A DNA stretch of 64,000 nt from Geobacteraceae bacterium (GTDB taxonomy: Bacteria; Desulfobacterota; Desulfuromonadia; Geobacterales; Geobacteraceae), in contig WSYB01000013.1 of assembly GCA_009773645.1 (NCBI GenBank), positions 124,001 through 188,000 on the forward strand, given 5' to 3'. The position numbers were made by a program, and so were the translations under genes. The notes under the pieces were generated by a model. That model had not been told where the DNA came from. It did not search any database and worked only from the letters and a program-made list of their open reading frames with translations. Below are positions 1-8,369 of the stretch, one piece after another; position 1 is the stretch's first letter, and each line of letters starts with the position of its first letter.

Positions 1-1
1 A

Positions 2-1180
2 TGGGAACATGTATCAAGCAATTTCATCAGGACGGTAATTTCCAATCAGTCTGAGGATGGGTTCTGGTCGGAACACAACGGCCCGCTTGTTGACTATAAC
101 TTTATCTATATGAACGCTTTGGGGATATATTACGCTGAAACGTCAGATGAGTCTGCAAGAGCTGCTTTGGAAAAAGGCGCCCACTATCTCTACAAAATGA
201 GATACTTGGACGGAAGTAATGTTGAAACAGTAGATGAAAGAAATTATTACCGTAAGGATATCAGAGAAGGAAATATCGGCTTTGCCTTCAGTGATATCGG
301 GGCTTCGTATATTAACGAACAATACGAAACAAAGAAATATATCTGGTATTACACCACTGCCGATTTGTTGAATTACCGGCAACTGGTCAACAGCAGGCTG
401 TTGGCGGAAAAACCTCGAAGGAAACAGTCGAGTTTCGTTTCTTCGGATAATAAGTCTGCAGTCAGATACGATGGCAGTTGGCAATGCTCTGTAAGTGCCT
501 ATGTTGCAACACAAAGCGCGTCTCGCTGGATATCGGACCGGCAAAACTTCATCAGCATTTTTCATAAAAAAACAGGGCTTATTGTTGGCGGGGGCAATAC
601 CAAACTACAACCCCTTTGGAGCACTTTTACCGTTGGCGATACCGTCTTGATGAAATACGTCAATTCTGCGGATCCAAATTTCATTGCTCCGCGGGGTCTT
701 GTTCATGTCCCCGACAGTGCGGAACTGCTCCTGAAAGACGATTTCGGAGTGCGACTGGGCTATGGCGCCGAAGAATGCGCTGTAAGAACTCGTATCAATG
801 ACGACAGGACGATGACCCTAGAATATGACCGTTTGGCGGCAAGCAGCGCGCAGGTCAAGGCCCATGTCACAATAATCCCTCACCCCGGAAAGACGCTGGT
901 AGGTGAGAACGGGAAAAGGGCCGTTCTCACCGGCGCGCCGCTGCTTTGGAAGGGAGGCACATTCGGCGGCTATGTAGACCATGACGGCGTCAGGTTCCAT
1001 GTCCCGTCAAGCGCCCATGTATACTGGCCGGTGTTTCCCTATGACCAGTATAAGAAGGATGGGAAAGCCGATCTGCAGGATGCCAGGATTGTTATTGAAA
1101 TGCCGTTTGACAGAGGTATGGAGCGCCATTACGTCAGATTGGAAATCCTTTACGGCCGGGAAGGGGCGCCGTGGCAGTGA
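2..1180 (+). CDS. C-terminal part of an exopolysaccharide-locus protein, possibly polysaccharide lyase/heparinase-like (5' truncated)
   Basis: The reading frame is open from the first bases of the window, so the gene begins upstream; the first in-frame ATG at 110 is internal. The visible 392 residues begin with an aromatic-rich helical-looking part (EDGFWSEHNGPLVDYNF near the edge) and end in a beta-rich part with many aromatic residues. This two-part layout resembles alpha-toroid/beta-sandwich polysaccharide lyases of the heparinase type, but no catalytic signature is certain, so the function is inferred mainly from position at the head of an exopolysaccharide cluster. Its stop codon overlaps the GTG start of the next gene by 10 bases, implying translational coupling. 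Confidence 0.6.
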   Translation, partial: WEHVSSNFIRTVISNQSEDGFWSEHNGPLVDYNFIYMNALGIYYAETSDESARAALEKGAHYLYKMRYLDGSNVETVDERNYYRKDIREGNIGFAFSDIGASYINEQYETKKYIWYYTTADLLNYRQLVNSRLLAEKPRRKQSSFVSSDNKSAVRYDGSWQCSVSAYVATQSASRWISDRQNFISIFHKKTGLIVGGGNTKLQPLWSTFTVGDTVLMKYVNSADPNFIAPRGLVHVPDSAELLLKDDFGVRLGYGAEECAVRTRINDDRTMTLEYDRLAASSAQVKAHVTIIPHPGKTLVGENGKRAVLTGAPLLWKGGTFGGYVDHDGVRFHVPSSAHVYWPVFPYDQYKKDGKADLQDARIVIEMPFDRGMERHYVRLEILYGREGAPWQ

Positions 1181-2127
1181 AAGTCCTGGTTGTCACCAAT
1201 CTCTTTCCCACCGAGCGGAAACCGCAGTGGGGAACGTTCGTCAAGGAGCAGGTCGATTCGCTTTGTTCGGCATTTCCGGATGAGCTGCAAATTGACGTTT
1301 ATCTGGTCGATGGCTCTCTCTCCAAAGTTTCCTATGTCAAGGCATTGTTCGAACTTCCAAAGGTCGTTAAGTCGGGAAAGTACGACGTTGTGCATGTCCA
1401 TTATGGCTTGACCCTGCTGGCGCTGCTATTGGTTAAAGCCCCCATCGTCGCCACATTCCATGGGTCTGATCTTCTGCGACAGCCTGTTGGCTTCCTCTCA
1501 AGGATTCTTGCAAAGAAAGCCGACCGGGTCATTGTCGTTTCTGAGAACCTTCGTTCCGCTCTCGGCTATGGCGCGATCATCCCTTGTGGTATTGTCGCCG
1601 ACCGTTTTCTGCTGCCACAGAAATGGAAATATGACAACCCTTCCGGAGAACTGCGCGTCCTGTTCCCGGCAAATTCCACCGTTCCTGTAAAGAACTATCC
1701 TTTATTTGCAGAGGTTTGTCGGGCGCTGACTTCTCGCGGGTACAAGGTGCGCGAGGTACATCTTTCAGGGGTGCCAAGAGAGCAGGTCCCGCAGGTTTTC
1801 TGGGATTCAGATGTCATGCTGCTGACATCTCACTCCGAAGGATCGCCAACGGTGATCAAAGAGGCCATTGCCGCGAAGCTGCCGTTTGTTTCCGTTGATG
1901 TGGGGGATGCACGCTCCTGGGCAAGTAAAATCGATTTTGGTGCAGTTACGGAGAGCAGAGAGCCATCCCATATTGCAGACCTTGTTTCGCAGTTGTTGAA
2001 CAAAATTCATGATCGAAGCGCGTTAGTCAATACGCATCTGTTGGACCAATTGGATAGCCGGTCAATTGCTTGCAGGATTAAGGCTATTTACAGTGAACTG
2101 TCGCCGCCTTCACTCCGCCGCCCCTAA
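1171..2127 (+). CDS. Family 4-type glycosyltransferase
   Basis: The 318-residue protein has the two-domain GT-B look of GT4 transferases. It starts with a beta strand and the acceptor-side motif VVTNLFPTERKPQWGTFV, has HVHYGL and ATFHGSDLL in the N-terminal domain, and a C-terminal nucleotide-sugar region with SDVMLLTSHSEGSPTVIKEA containing the family's E-x7-E pattern. It is slightly shorter than typical GT4 enzymes (about 350-400 residues). It probably adds a sugar to a lipid-linked repeat unit on the cytoplasmic face of the membrane. It starts with GTG inside the end of the preceding gene. The donor sugar cannot be deduced. Confidence 0.85.
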   Translation: MAVKVLVVTNLFPTERKPQWGTFVKEQVDSLCSAFPDELQIDVYLVDGSLSKVSYVKALFELPKVVKSGKYDVVHVHYGLTLLALLLVKAPIVATFHGSDLLRQPVGFLSRILAKKADRVIVVSENLRSALGYGAIIPCGIVADRFLLPQKWKYDNPSGELRVLFPANSTVPVKNYPLFAEVCRALTSRGYKVREVHLSGVPREQVPQVFWDSDVMLLTSHSEGSPTVIKEAIAAKLPFVSVDVGDARSWASKIDFGAVTESREPSHIADLVSQLLNKIHDRSALVNTHLLDQLDSRSIACRIKAIYSELSPPSLRRP

Positions 2128-2250
2128 CGTCTCCCCCATCATTTCATCAAACATTCAACCGTCTGTCGTTAACCCGTAACAATTGTTGTCTATCATGCGC
2201 TTGCATTGAATGTGAAGATTCCTTTTGCACGTGAAGGGCATTATTTACTC

Positions 2251-3273
2251 ATGAAAATATGGCTGGACCTGACCAATTCCCCCCATGTCAATTTTTTTGC
2301 CGGCATGATCCGCGAACTGGAGAAAGAGCACGAGCTGGTGGTGACCTGCCGGCCTCTGGCGAATACAACCGAGCTCCTCGAACTTTTCGGCTTTCCCCAC
2401 CATGTGATCGGCAGGCATTACGGGCAGAGCAACGTAAAAAAAGCCGTCGGTTTTCTGATCAGGATCATGCAGCTCTACCGTTTCCTGAGAAGCAGAAAAA
2501 TCGATGTTGCCATATCGCACAGCTCATTCTACTCACCGGTCGTTGCACGGATTCTTGGCGCAAGGTGCATCTACCTGAACGACAACGAGCATGCGGCCGG
2601 CAATCGAATCTCGTTCCTTTTTGCCGACCGTGTCATGGTCCCTGAATTCCTGGATGTGGAGAAGGTTAAACGGCAAGGGGCACATCCCGGGAAGATTGTA
2701 CCTTATCCGGGTGTCAAGGAGGGAGTCTATCTCTGGGACTATCAACCCGCCAGGAAGAGCGGCTTTCTGCCTGACACCGTAGGCAAGCAGGCAATCTTTA
2801 TCCGACCGGAACCTTGGGCAGCCCAGTATTACACGGGGAGGCGCAACTTCATCGACGACCTGCTGTTGGCCATCAAGGACCGTTTCTCGGTGGTCCTGCT
2901 GCCTCGGGGAAAGGCCCAGGAGGAGTATTACCGTCAACCCAGGTTCGAAGGCGTATTCATACCCCCCCAATCCATCAGCCTTGAGGATATCATGGGGAGC
3001 TGCGACCTTTTCATAGGAGCAGGCGGCACCATGACACGGGAAGCAGCAGTGCTCGGCATCCCCACCATCTCCATCTATCAGGATGAATTGCTCGATGTTG
3101 ACGCGTATTTGCTGGCCCATGGATTCATGACCCATGAGAGAAACCCGGATGCCGAATATGTCGTGAATTTTCTGGAGAAGATGGAGAAGAGGCCGCCGGA
3201 CAGGCAACTGCTCTCAAAGGGGAAGAAAGCCTACGATCTGATAAAGACAACTTTACTGACAGACATGACATAA
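2251..3273 (+). CDS. DUF354-family glycosyltransferase-like protein
   Basis: The protein begins MKIWLDLTNSPHVNFFAGMI, the hallmark N-terminus of the DUF354 family, a GT-B fold group related to UDP-GlcNAc 2-epimerases and MurG-like transferases. The C-terminal half has a glycine-rich nucleotide-binding stretch (DLFIGAGGTMTREAAVLGIP). A TTG codon 15 codons upstream is in frame, but the ATG at 2251 with a GAAGGG ribosome site is preferred because family members begin here. At 340 residues the length fits the family. The neighbours point to surface polysaccharide or lipid-linked sugar assembly; the reaction is not known. Confidence 0.8.
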   Translation: MKIWLDLTNSPHVNFFAGMIRELEKEHELVVTCRPLANTTELLELFGFPHHVIGRHYGQSNVKKAVGFLIRIMQLYRFLRSRKIDVAISHSSFYSPVVARILGARCIYLNDNEHAAGNRISFLFADRVMVPEFLDVEKVKRQGAHPGKIVPYPGVKEGVYLWDYQPARKSGFLPDTVGKQAIFIRPEPWAAQYYTGRRNFIDDLLLAIKDRFSVVLLPRGKAQEEYYRQPRFEGVFIPPQSISLEDIMGSCDLFIGAGGTMTREAAVLGIPTISIYQDELLDVDAYLLAHGFMTHERNPDAEYVVNFLEKMEKRPPDRQLLSKGKKAYDLIKTTLLTDMT

Positions 3274-3282
3274 ACAGGGGGT

Positions 3283-4380
3283 ATGAAAGTGAAACTGAAA
3301 GCAGGTTTTATCGGGTTCGGCAGAATGGGGCTTACCCATTTTTCCATTCTAAACAATCATCCGCAGGTTGATGTATGCGCGATCTGTGATCAGTCCTCAA
3401 CCATGTTGGATGTGCTGAAAAAATACCTGAAAATCCGGGTCTACTCCGATTACAAGACTATGCTCTCCAGTGAAAAACTGGATTTTGTCATTGTTTCGAC
3501 ACCCACGGATTCCCACGCTGAGATCATCAAGGCTGCCATTGACCAGAACCTGCATATTTTTTCCGAAAAACCTTTCTCACTCTCAACGGAGGAAGGGGAG
3601 GGCATTGTTGCCTATCTCGACGGCAAGCCCCTCGTGAACCAGGTTGGTTATGTAAACCGTTTCAACGAGGTTTTCATGGAGGTCAAGGGACTGCTGCAGG
3701 CCGGCCTCATTGGTGAAGTAAAGTGCTTCAGCTCGGAAATGTACGGGGCAACCGTTCTCAAGGATGCTAAATCCAACTGGCGCAGCAAGAAGAACATGGG
3801 CGGCGGTTGCATGTATGAGATGGCTTCCCATTGCATCGACCTGGCGGTCTACCTTTTCGGCAAACCGGACAGGGTGGCGGGAAGTATCATGCAGAGCATT
3901 TACTCTTCGGATGTCGAGGACCTGGTTAGTTCGACGCTCATCTACAATAACGGCTACAACGGGACCATCCATGTCAACTGGAGCGACGCCGCCTATCGCA
4001 AGCCGACCAACATCGTGAAGATTTTCGGCGCCAAGGGGAAGATCGTAGCGGACAAGCACGCCTACAAAGTATATCTGCGGGAAGCGGCGCCGGCCCATGA
4101 TTTATTCGAAGGCTGGAACACAAGATACATAACCGATTTTGCCGAAAGCGTCCGGTTCTACGTCAGGGGGAATGAATTTACCCGGCAACTGGACTCTTTC
4201 GTCGAGTGCATAAAACAAAAGAAACCTGAAACAATCGCAAATTTTGCCGAGGCACTGAAGACCGACATGGTTATGGAGGAGATTACGCTCGATGCGGAGC
4301 GATCATTAACGTATGATCCTGTGCCGGCTCAAAAAGAAGGGACCCGTTCATCTTCTCTGTTAAGGAGATTCTTAAAATAG
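3283..4380 (+). CDS. Gfo/Idh/MocA-family NAD(P)-dependent oxidoreductase
   Basis: The N-terminal Rossmann domain carries the dinucleotide-binding motif GFIGFGRMG near residues 8-16, followed by the family's EKPFS motif near residue 95, whose lysine is the usual catalytic residue. The C-terminal alpha/beta domain starts around residue 130 (NQVGYVNRFNEVF). The length of 365 residues is normal. Such enzymes oxidise or reduce sugar hydroxyls and, in exopolysaccharide loci, usually make modified nucleotide sugars. The start has a strong AGGGGGT ribosome site, and the gene follows the DUF354 gene by 9 bases, so the two are probably one operon. The substrate is unknown. Confidence 0.9.
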   Translation: MKVKLKAGFIGFGRMGLTHFSILNNHPQVDVCAICDQSSTMLDVLKKYLKIRVYSDYKTMLSSEKLDFVIVSTPTDSHAEIIKAAIDQNLHIFSEKPFSLSTEEGEGIVAYLDGKPLVNQVGYVNRFNEVFMEVKGLLQAGLIGEVKCFSSEMYGATVLKDAKSNWRSKKNMGGGCMYEMASHCIDLAVYLFGKPDRVAGSIMQSIYSSDVEDLVSSTLIYNNGYNGTIHVNWSDAAYRKPTNIVKIFGAKGKIVADKHAYKVYLREAAPAHDLFEGWNTRYITDFAESVRFYVRGNEFTRQLDSFVECIKQKKPETIANFAEALKTDMVMEEITLDAERSLTYDPVPAQKEGTRSSSLLRRFLK

Positions 4381-4431
4381 AGGGTCGTGCAAAAACTTCT
4401 GCGGGGCACTCAATAGACAGGAGATTACGTC

Positions 4432-5304
4432 ATGCTCGATAATGTAATATTTGGTGACAACCAGTTCTTCGGCATCAACCATATGTCCGAGGAAAAGGCG
4501 GATGCCTTGGCCGAAAGGTTCAGGACCCTTGAGGCGATAACGGATGTGATAGACATCGCTTACGACAGCGGTATTCGGGCGTTCATGCTCAATACCAATG
4601 CACGGGCCAAGGAAATTTGCGACCACCTGCGCCGGAACCCTTCCCGGTATAAGGACCTTGTCCTCTATCCATCCATGCCCTATGCGCATAAATACGCCAC
4701 CATTGTCGCAGAAAAGGGGATTTTCGGCGCTATCAACGAGGTTATACTGACGGACAGCAGCGCCGGCGATATTCTGGGAATGGTGGGGAAGGGGAGCAGG
4801 ATCCTTTTTGAAAAAGATATCCTGAAAATGATGCAATTGCTGGTTGATATGGAGATGAAGACCTTCCGCGACCTTAATGTCAAAGTCATCTTCCTTCAGA
4901 ATATTGTTACCGATCTGTTGCTCGGTTTCGGCATCAAGGATATCTTCGCCGGATTTGCGGAGTATGTTAACAAAAAATACGGGGTAGAGGCCGGCTTTAA
5001 CACCATGAACTTGCCGAAGCTGGTGGGCTTTCTCCACGAATGCGGCGTCGAGGACCCCATAGTCTGTTCGTCTATAAACAAGGCAGGATATTTCATGAAC
5101 CCGGACATCGAGAGCTATGAAAAGACGGTAAGGGAAAAGCGCTTTCGTCCGATTGCCATGTCCGTTCTTGCATCAGGCGCAGTCAGGCCAAAGGATGCGA
5201 TTGACTATGTATGCAATGATCTGGGAATTAAATCGGTGGTATTCGGCGCATCCAGCAGACAGCATATCATGGAGACCAAGAAATTGATTGATAATTGCTG
5301 CTGA
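4432..5304 (+). CDS. Aldo/keto reductase-like TIM-barrel protein
   Basis: The 290-residue protein has the alternating strand-helix pattern of a TIM barrel, including IDIAYDSGIRAFMLNT early on and a C-terminal SVVFGASSRQHIMETKKLID stretch that resembles the end of aldo/keto reductases, where GASS contacts the cofactor phosphate. A clear catalytic Asp-Tyr-Lys-His tetrad cannot be assigned, so enzymatic activity is uncertain. A GGAG ribosome site lies 9 bases before the ATG. It lies 51 bases after the Gfo/Idh/MocA gene, and is probably a partner in making the same modified sugar. It could equally be a non-catalytic barrel protein. Confidence 0.6.
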   Translation: MLDNVIFGDNQFFGINHMSEEKADALAERFRTLEAITDVIDIAYDSGIRAFMLNTNARAKEICDHLRRNPSRYKDLVLYPSMPYAHKYATIVAEKGIFGAINEVILTDSSAGDILGMVGKGSRILFEKDILKMMQLLVDMEMKTFRDLNVKVIFLQNIVTDLLLGFGIKDIFAGFAEYVNKKYGVEAGFNTMNLPKLVGFLHECGVEDPIVCSSINKAGYFMNPDIESYEKTVREKRFRPIAMSVLASGAVRPKDAIDYVCNDLGIKSVVFGASSRQHIMETKKLIDNCC

Positions 5305-5317
5305 TATTAATCTACCT

Positions 5318-5493
5318 GTTTCCATCCGAAAACGGTCTTTTTCCGCCTTGGCGGTGTCAATCTGCGGGCTTGCTTGTGCGGCGTACCGATGTACGCCTCC
5401 GCGCAATCCCTTGATTTTCTTGCCAGGACAAAAAAATCCTCGTTTCCAATCTGGAAACCGATAGTTTCTCATCCGGACTTTCCGGATGGAAAC
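5318..5493. repeat. Intergenic palindromic element with 11-bp terminal inverted repeats
   Basis: The 236-bp gap between the reductase-like gene and wecB is filled by an element bounded by GTTTCCATCCG (5318-5328) and its reverse complement CGGATGGAAAC (5483-5493). Inside are further hairpins: GGCGTAC-CGAT-GTACGCC, GTTTCCA-ATC-TGGAAAC and CATCCGG-ACTTT-CCGGATG. No protein is encoded. It looks like a small non-autonomous repeat, but only one copy is present here, so its dispersal cannot be shown. Confidence 0.55.
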
Positions 5494-5540
5494 TACCTAT
5501 CGTTTCATAGCAAAACAACAAGGTTGCATGGAGAAAGACA

Positions 5541-6626
5541 ATGAAAATACTTTTGATAGCCGGCGCCAGGCCAAATTTCATGAAAATAGCCCCCATCTAC
5601 CGGGAGGCATTGCGGCACCCGCAGGTTGACTGCAAAATCGTCCATACCGGCCAGCATTACGACTATGAAATGTCCCAGGCGTTCTTCGATGACCTGGAGC
5701 TGCCGGCGCCCCATTTCTTTCTTGACGCAGGTCCCGGGTCTCATGCCGTGCAGACTGCGCGCATCATGGTGGCGTTTGAGGAGGTCTGCCGTAAGGAAGG
5801 ACCGGACCTGGTCATCGTGGTTGGGGACGTGAATTCCACCCTGGCATGCAGCATCGTGGCAAAAAAACTCCTGATAGAGGTTGCCCATGTGGAGGCGGGG
5901 CTCAGGAGTTTTGATCTGACCATGCCCGAAGAGATCAACCGGATGGTGACCGATTCCATTACCGATTATTTTTTCGTTACCGAGGAGAGCGGATTGCAAA
6001 ACCTTCTCCACGAAGGGAAAAACGCAGATCGTGTCCATATGGTCGGACATGTGATGATCGATAATCTGTTCCACCAGCTTCAGAAACTGGAAAAGCTTGA
6101 CGCACGGCTGCTTTCCGTTTACGGGATCAAGGCACAGACAAAGGAGTATGCCTTTCTCACCCTCCACCGGCCGAGCAATGTCGACTCCCGTGAAACCTTT
6201 ACGGAGATCGCCTCTGCGCTCAACGCCATCGCCGAGAAGATGACCATCTTCTTTCCTGTGCATCCCCGGACGCAGAAGATGATAAAGCAGCACGAAATCA
6301 GGTTTTCCGACAATATCGTCTGCCTGCCGCCGTTGGGGTTCAAGGAATCCCTTTATTTGTGGAAAGATGCGGAAGTAGTCCTGACCGACAGCGGCGGCCT
6401 GCAGGAGGAAACAACGGCGCTCGGCGTTCCCTGTCTGACCATCCGTGACAATACGGAACGACCCATCACCCTGCAACTGGGAACCAATATCCTGGCCGGA
6501 GTCGGCCGGGAATCCATCCTGGGCGCTTTCCATGAGTCTATTTCGCGGCAAGGTCGCCAGACCACCGCCCCCCCCATGTGGGACGGCAAGGCCGCCCAAA
6601 GGATCTGGGCTATCCTGCTGGGGTGA
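5541..6626 (+). CDS. wecB: UDP-N-acetylglucosamine 2-epimerase (non-hydrolysing)
   Basis: The 361-residue protein is a clear WecB/MnaA enzyme that interconverts UDP-GlcNAc and UDP-ManNAc. It opens with the family start (ILLIAGARPNFMKIAP), has HTGQHYDYEMS, the VVGDVNST and HVEAGLRSFD motifs, and the C-terminal TDSGGLQEE and VPCLTIRDNTERP motifs that bind UDP. The length is standard. A GGAGAAAG ribosome site precedes the ATG. In this cluster it would supply ManNAc-type residues for the exopolysaccharide. It acts in the cytoplasm. Confidence 0.95.
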   Translation: MKILLIAGARPNFMKIAPIYREALRHPQVDCKIVHTGQHYDYEMSQAFFDDLELPAPHFFLDAGPGSHAVQTARIMVAFEEVCRKEGPDLVIVVGDVNSTLACSIVAKKLLIEVAHVEAGLRSFDLTMPEEINRMVTDSITDYFFVTEESGLQNLLHEGKNADRVHMVGHVMIDNLFHQLQKLEKLDARLLSVYGIKAQTKEYAFLTLHRPSNVDSRETFTEIASALNAIAEKMTIFFPVHPRTQKMIKQHEIRFSDNIVCLPPLGFKESLYLWKDAEVVLTDSGGLQEETTALGVPCLTIRDNTERPITLQLGTNILAGVGRESILGAFHESISRQGRQTTAPPMWDGKAAQRIWAILLG

Positions 6627-6790
6627 CGGAACCGCTCTTTTCAGATTTTCCCCGTTGTTCATGCGCGAAATCTTTACCCTGTTGTAACACGATATCAATA
6701 CAAGAAGCTTATTATCCCTTCTGCGGTTCAGGCTATATGCATGTCTCCCGCTTCCGCCATACCACCTTTTCCTGCGAGGTCAGTCTTTAT

Positions 6791-8362
6791 ATGCTAGGAA
6801 GATTTTCTCCGTTCGCTTGGGCAAAATTCGGATTTTATCTGATTCTTACAGGTTGCGTCTATTCCTCCACCTTACACTGGCTGGTTACACGCGACTGGCC
6901 GCGGGAAGATTATAATTCCAGCTATTTCGTCCCTTTCATTGCGCTGTATCTCCTCTGGGAAAAACGGGAGGCACTGGCACGTCTCCCTTCGGTCCCTGCC
7001 TGGAAGGGTTTCCTGCCGCTCTGTGCAGGGGTCGCACTCTTCTGGCTGGGGGAGCTCTCAGGCGAATTTTATACATTGTACATCTCACTGTGGCTGGTGG
7101 TTGTGGGGCTGTGCTGGCTTCACCTCGGGTGGGATAAGCTGAAAACCGTTTCATTTCCTCTGGCTTTCAGCCTCACCATGTTTCCACTTCCCAATTTCAT
7201 CAACACCATGGTCACCCTCAAGCTCAAGCTGATCTCCTCCCAGTTGGGGGTGGCGATGATGCGGCTCTACGGCATGTCCGCCTATCGGGAAGGGAACGTC
7301 ATTGACGTGGGATTTACCCAGTTGCAGGTGGTTGACGCCTGCAGCGGCCTTCGCTATTTCATCCCCCTCGTCGTGCTGAGCATTCTTCTGGCCTATTATT
7401 TCAAGGGGGCGTTTTGGAAAAAAGGGGTGATCGTTCTCTCCGCGGTTCCCGTTTCGGTCGTCACCAACGGCCTGCGCATAGCATCAGTCGGCATCCTTTA
7501 CCAATTCTGGGGTCCGAAGGTGGCGGAAGGCTTTTTTCACGATTTTTCCGGCTGGTTCATCTTCATGTTCAGCTTGGGGCTGCTCCTTATCGAGATGTGG
7601 GCGCTGAAAAGGCTTTTCCCGGAAAAGGCCATACAGAAGGAAGGGAAGGGAGCCGTAGACACTCCATCCGTGTTATCGTCGCCCTTTCAGCATCATGAAA
7701 ACGGATGGTTGCGTGCGTTGTTGGCCCCTCCCCAGTTTGTCGTGGCCGTAGTGTTTCTCGGGGCAACCTTTGCCTTGTCCCAGGGGATAAATTTCCACGA
7801 GAAAACGCCGGCCACCAAGCCACTGGACCAATTCCCCCTGAAGATCGGCGACTGGTCAGGGGTCCGCACTGCCATGGAACAGATGTATCTTGATGCCCTG
7901 AAATTCGATGACTACGTAATGATCGATTTCAAAAACCGGCAGGGGCGTGATGTCGGTTTTTATACCGCCTATTACGGGAGCCAGAGCAAGGGGGGGTCTA
8001 TTCATTCTCCCGCAACCTGCCTGCCTGGGGGGGGATGGATTTTCGAGGAGTCGGGAGAATGCACGTTTTCGCTTAAGACCGGTACCGGCACAATGCGGGT
8101 CAATCGCGCCTATATGCAGAAAAGCGGTATAAAGGAGCTTACCTACTATTGGTTTCCCCAGCGCGGGAGAATTCTGACCAATCTTTATCAGTTGAAAATC
8201 TATGCGTTCTGGGACGCGCTGACGCGTCAGAGGACCGATGGCGCCCTGGTGCGGATTATTACGCCGGTGTATGACTCGGAAAGGCTGGCAGACGCAGAGA
8301 CAAGGCTCCAAGGATTTGCGCGCGAGATAGTGCCGGAGCTCGCCCGGTTTATCCCTCAATAG
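6791..8362 (+). CDS. Exosortase fused to a C-terminal EpsI domain (XrtD-like candidate)
   Basis: The 523-residue protein has an N-terminal multi-pass exosortase domain with the full catalytic set in order: Cys184 in VDACSGLRYF, Arg229 in VTNGLRIASVG and His250 in FFHDFSGWF. Residues about 315-523 are an EpsI domain with the typical HSPATCLPGGGW motif (405-416). Such enzymes cleave C-terminal sorting signals at the inner membrane. The fusion and length fit the exosortase D type (VPLPA-CTERM), but the subclass is not certain. A longer reading frame reaches back into wecB; the ATG at 6791 is chosen for its GAGGT ribosome site and because the membrane segments begin right after it. It lies between wecB and the initiating sugar-phosphate transferase. 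Confidence 0.9.
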   Translation: MLGRFSPFAWAKFGFYLILTGCVYSSTLHWLVTRDWPREDYNSSYFVPFIALYLLWEKREALARLPSVPAWKGFLPLCAGVALFWLGELSGEFYTLYISLWLVVVGLCWLHLGWDKLKTVSFPLAFSLTMFPLPNFINTMVTLKLKLISSQLGVAMMRLYGMSAYREGNVIDVGFTQLQVVDACSGLRYFIPLVVLSILLAYYFKGAFWKKGVIVLSAVPVSVVTNGLRIASVGILYQFWGPKVAEGFFHDFSGWFIFMFSLGLLLIEMWALKRLFPEKAIQKEGKGAVDTPSVLSSPFQHHENGWLRALLAPPQFVVAVVFLGATFALSQGINFHEKTPATKPLDQFPLKIGDWSGVRTAMEQMYLDALKFDDYVMIDFKNRQGRDVGFYTAYYGSQSKGGSIHSPATCLPGGGWIFEESGECTFSLKTGTGTMRVNRAYMQKSGIKELTYYWFPQRGRILTNLYQLKIYAFWDALTRQRTDGALVRIITPVYDSERLADAETRLQGFAREIVPELARFIPQ

Positions 8363-8369
8363 CAGGTTC

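Noticed and set aside
2174-2205. PhoB box (CGTTAACCCGTAAC) or sigma-54 promoter (TATCATGCGCTTGCA) before the DUF354 gene
   Set aside because: The half sites abut instead of being spaced by 4 bases, and the -24 element lacks the invariant GG.
5505-6698. 397-residue minus-strand frame opposite wecB
   Set aside because: It is the antisense of a fully matching wecB gene and has no family features or ribosome site.
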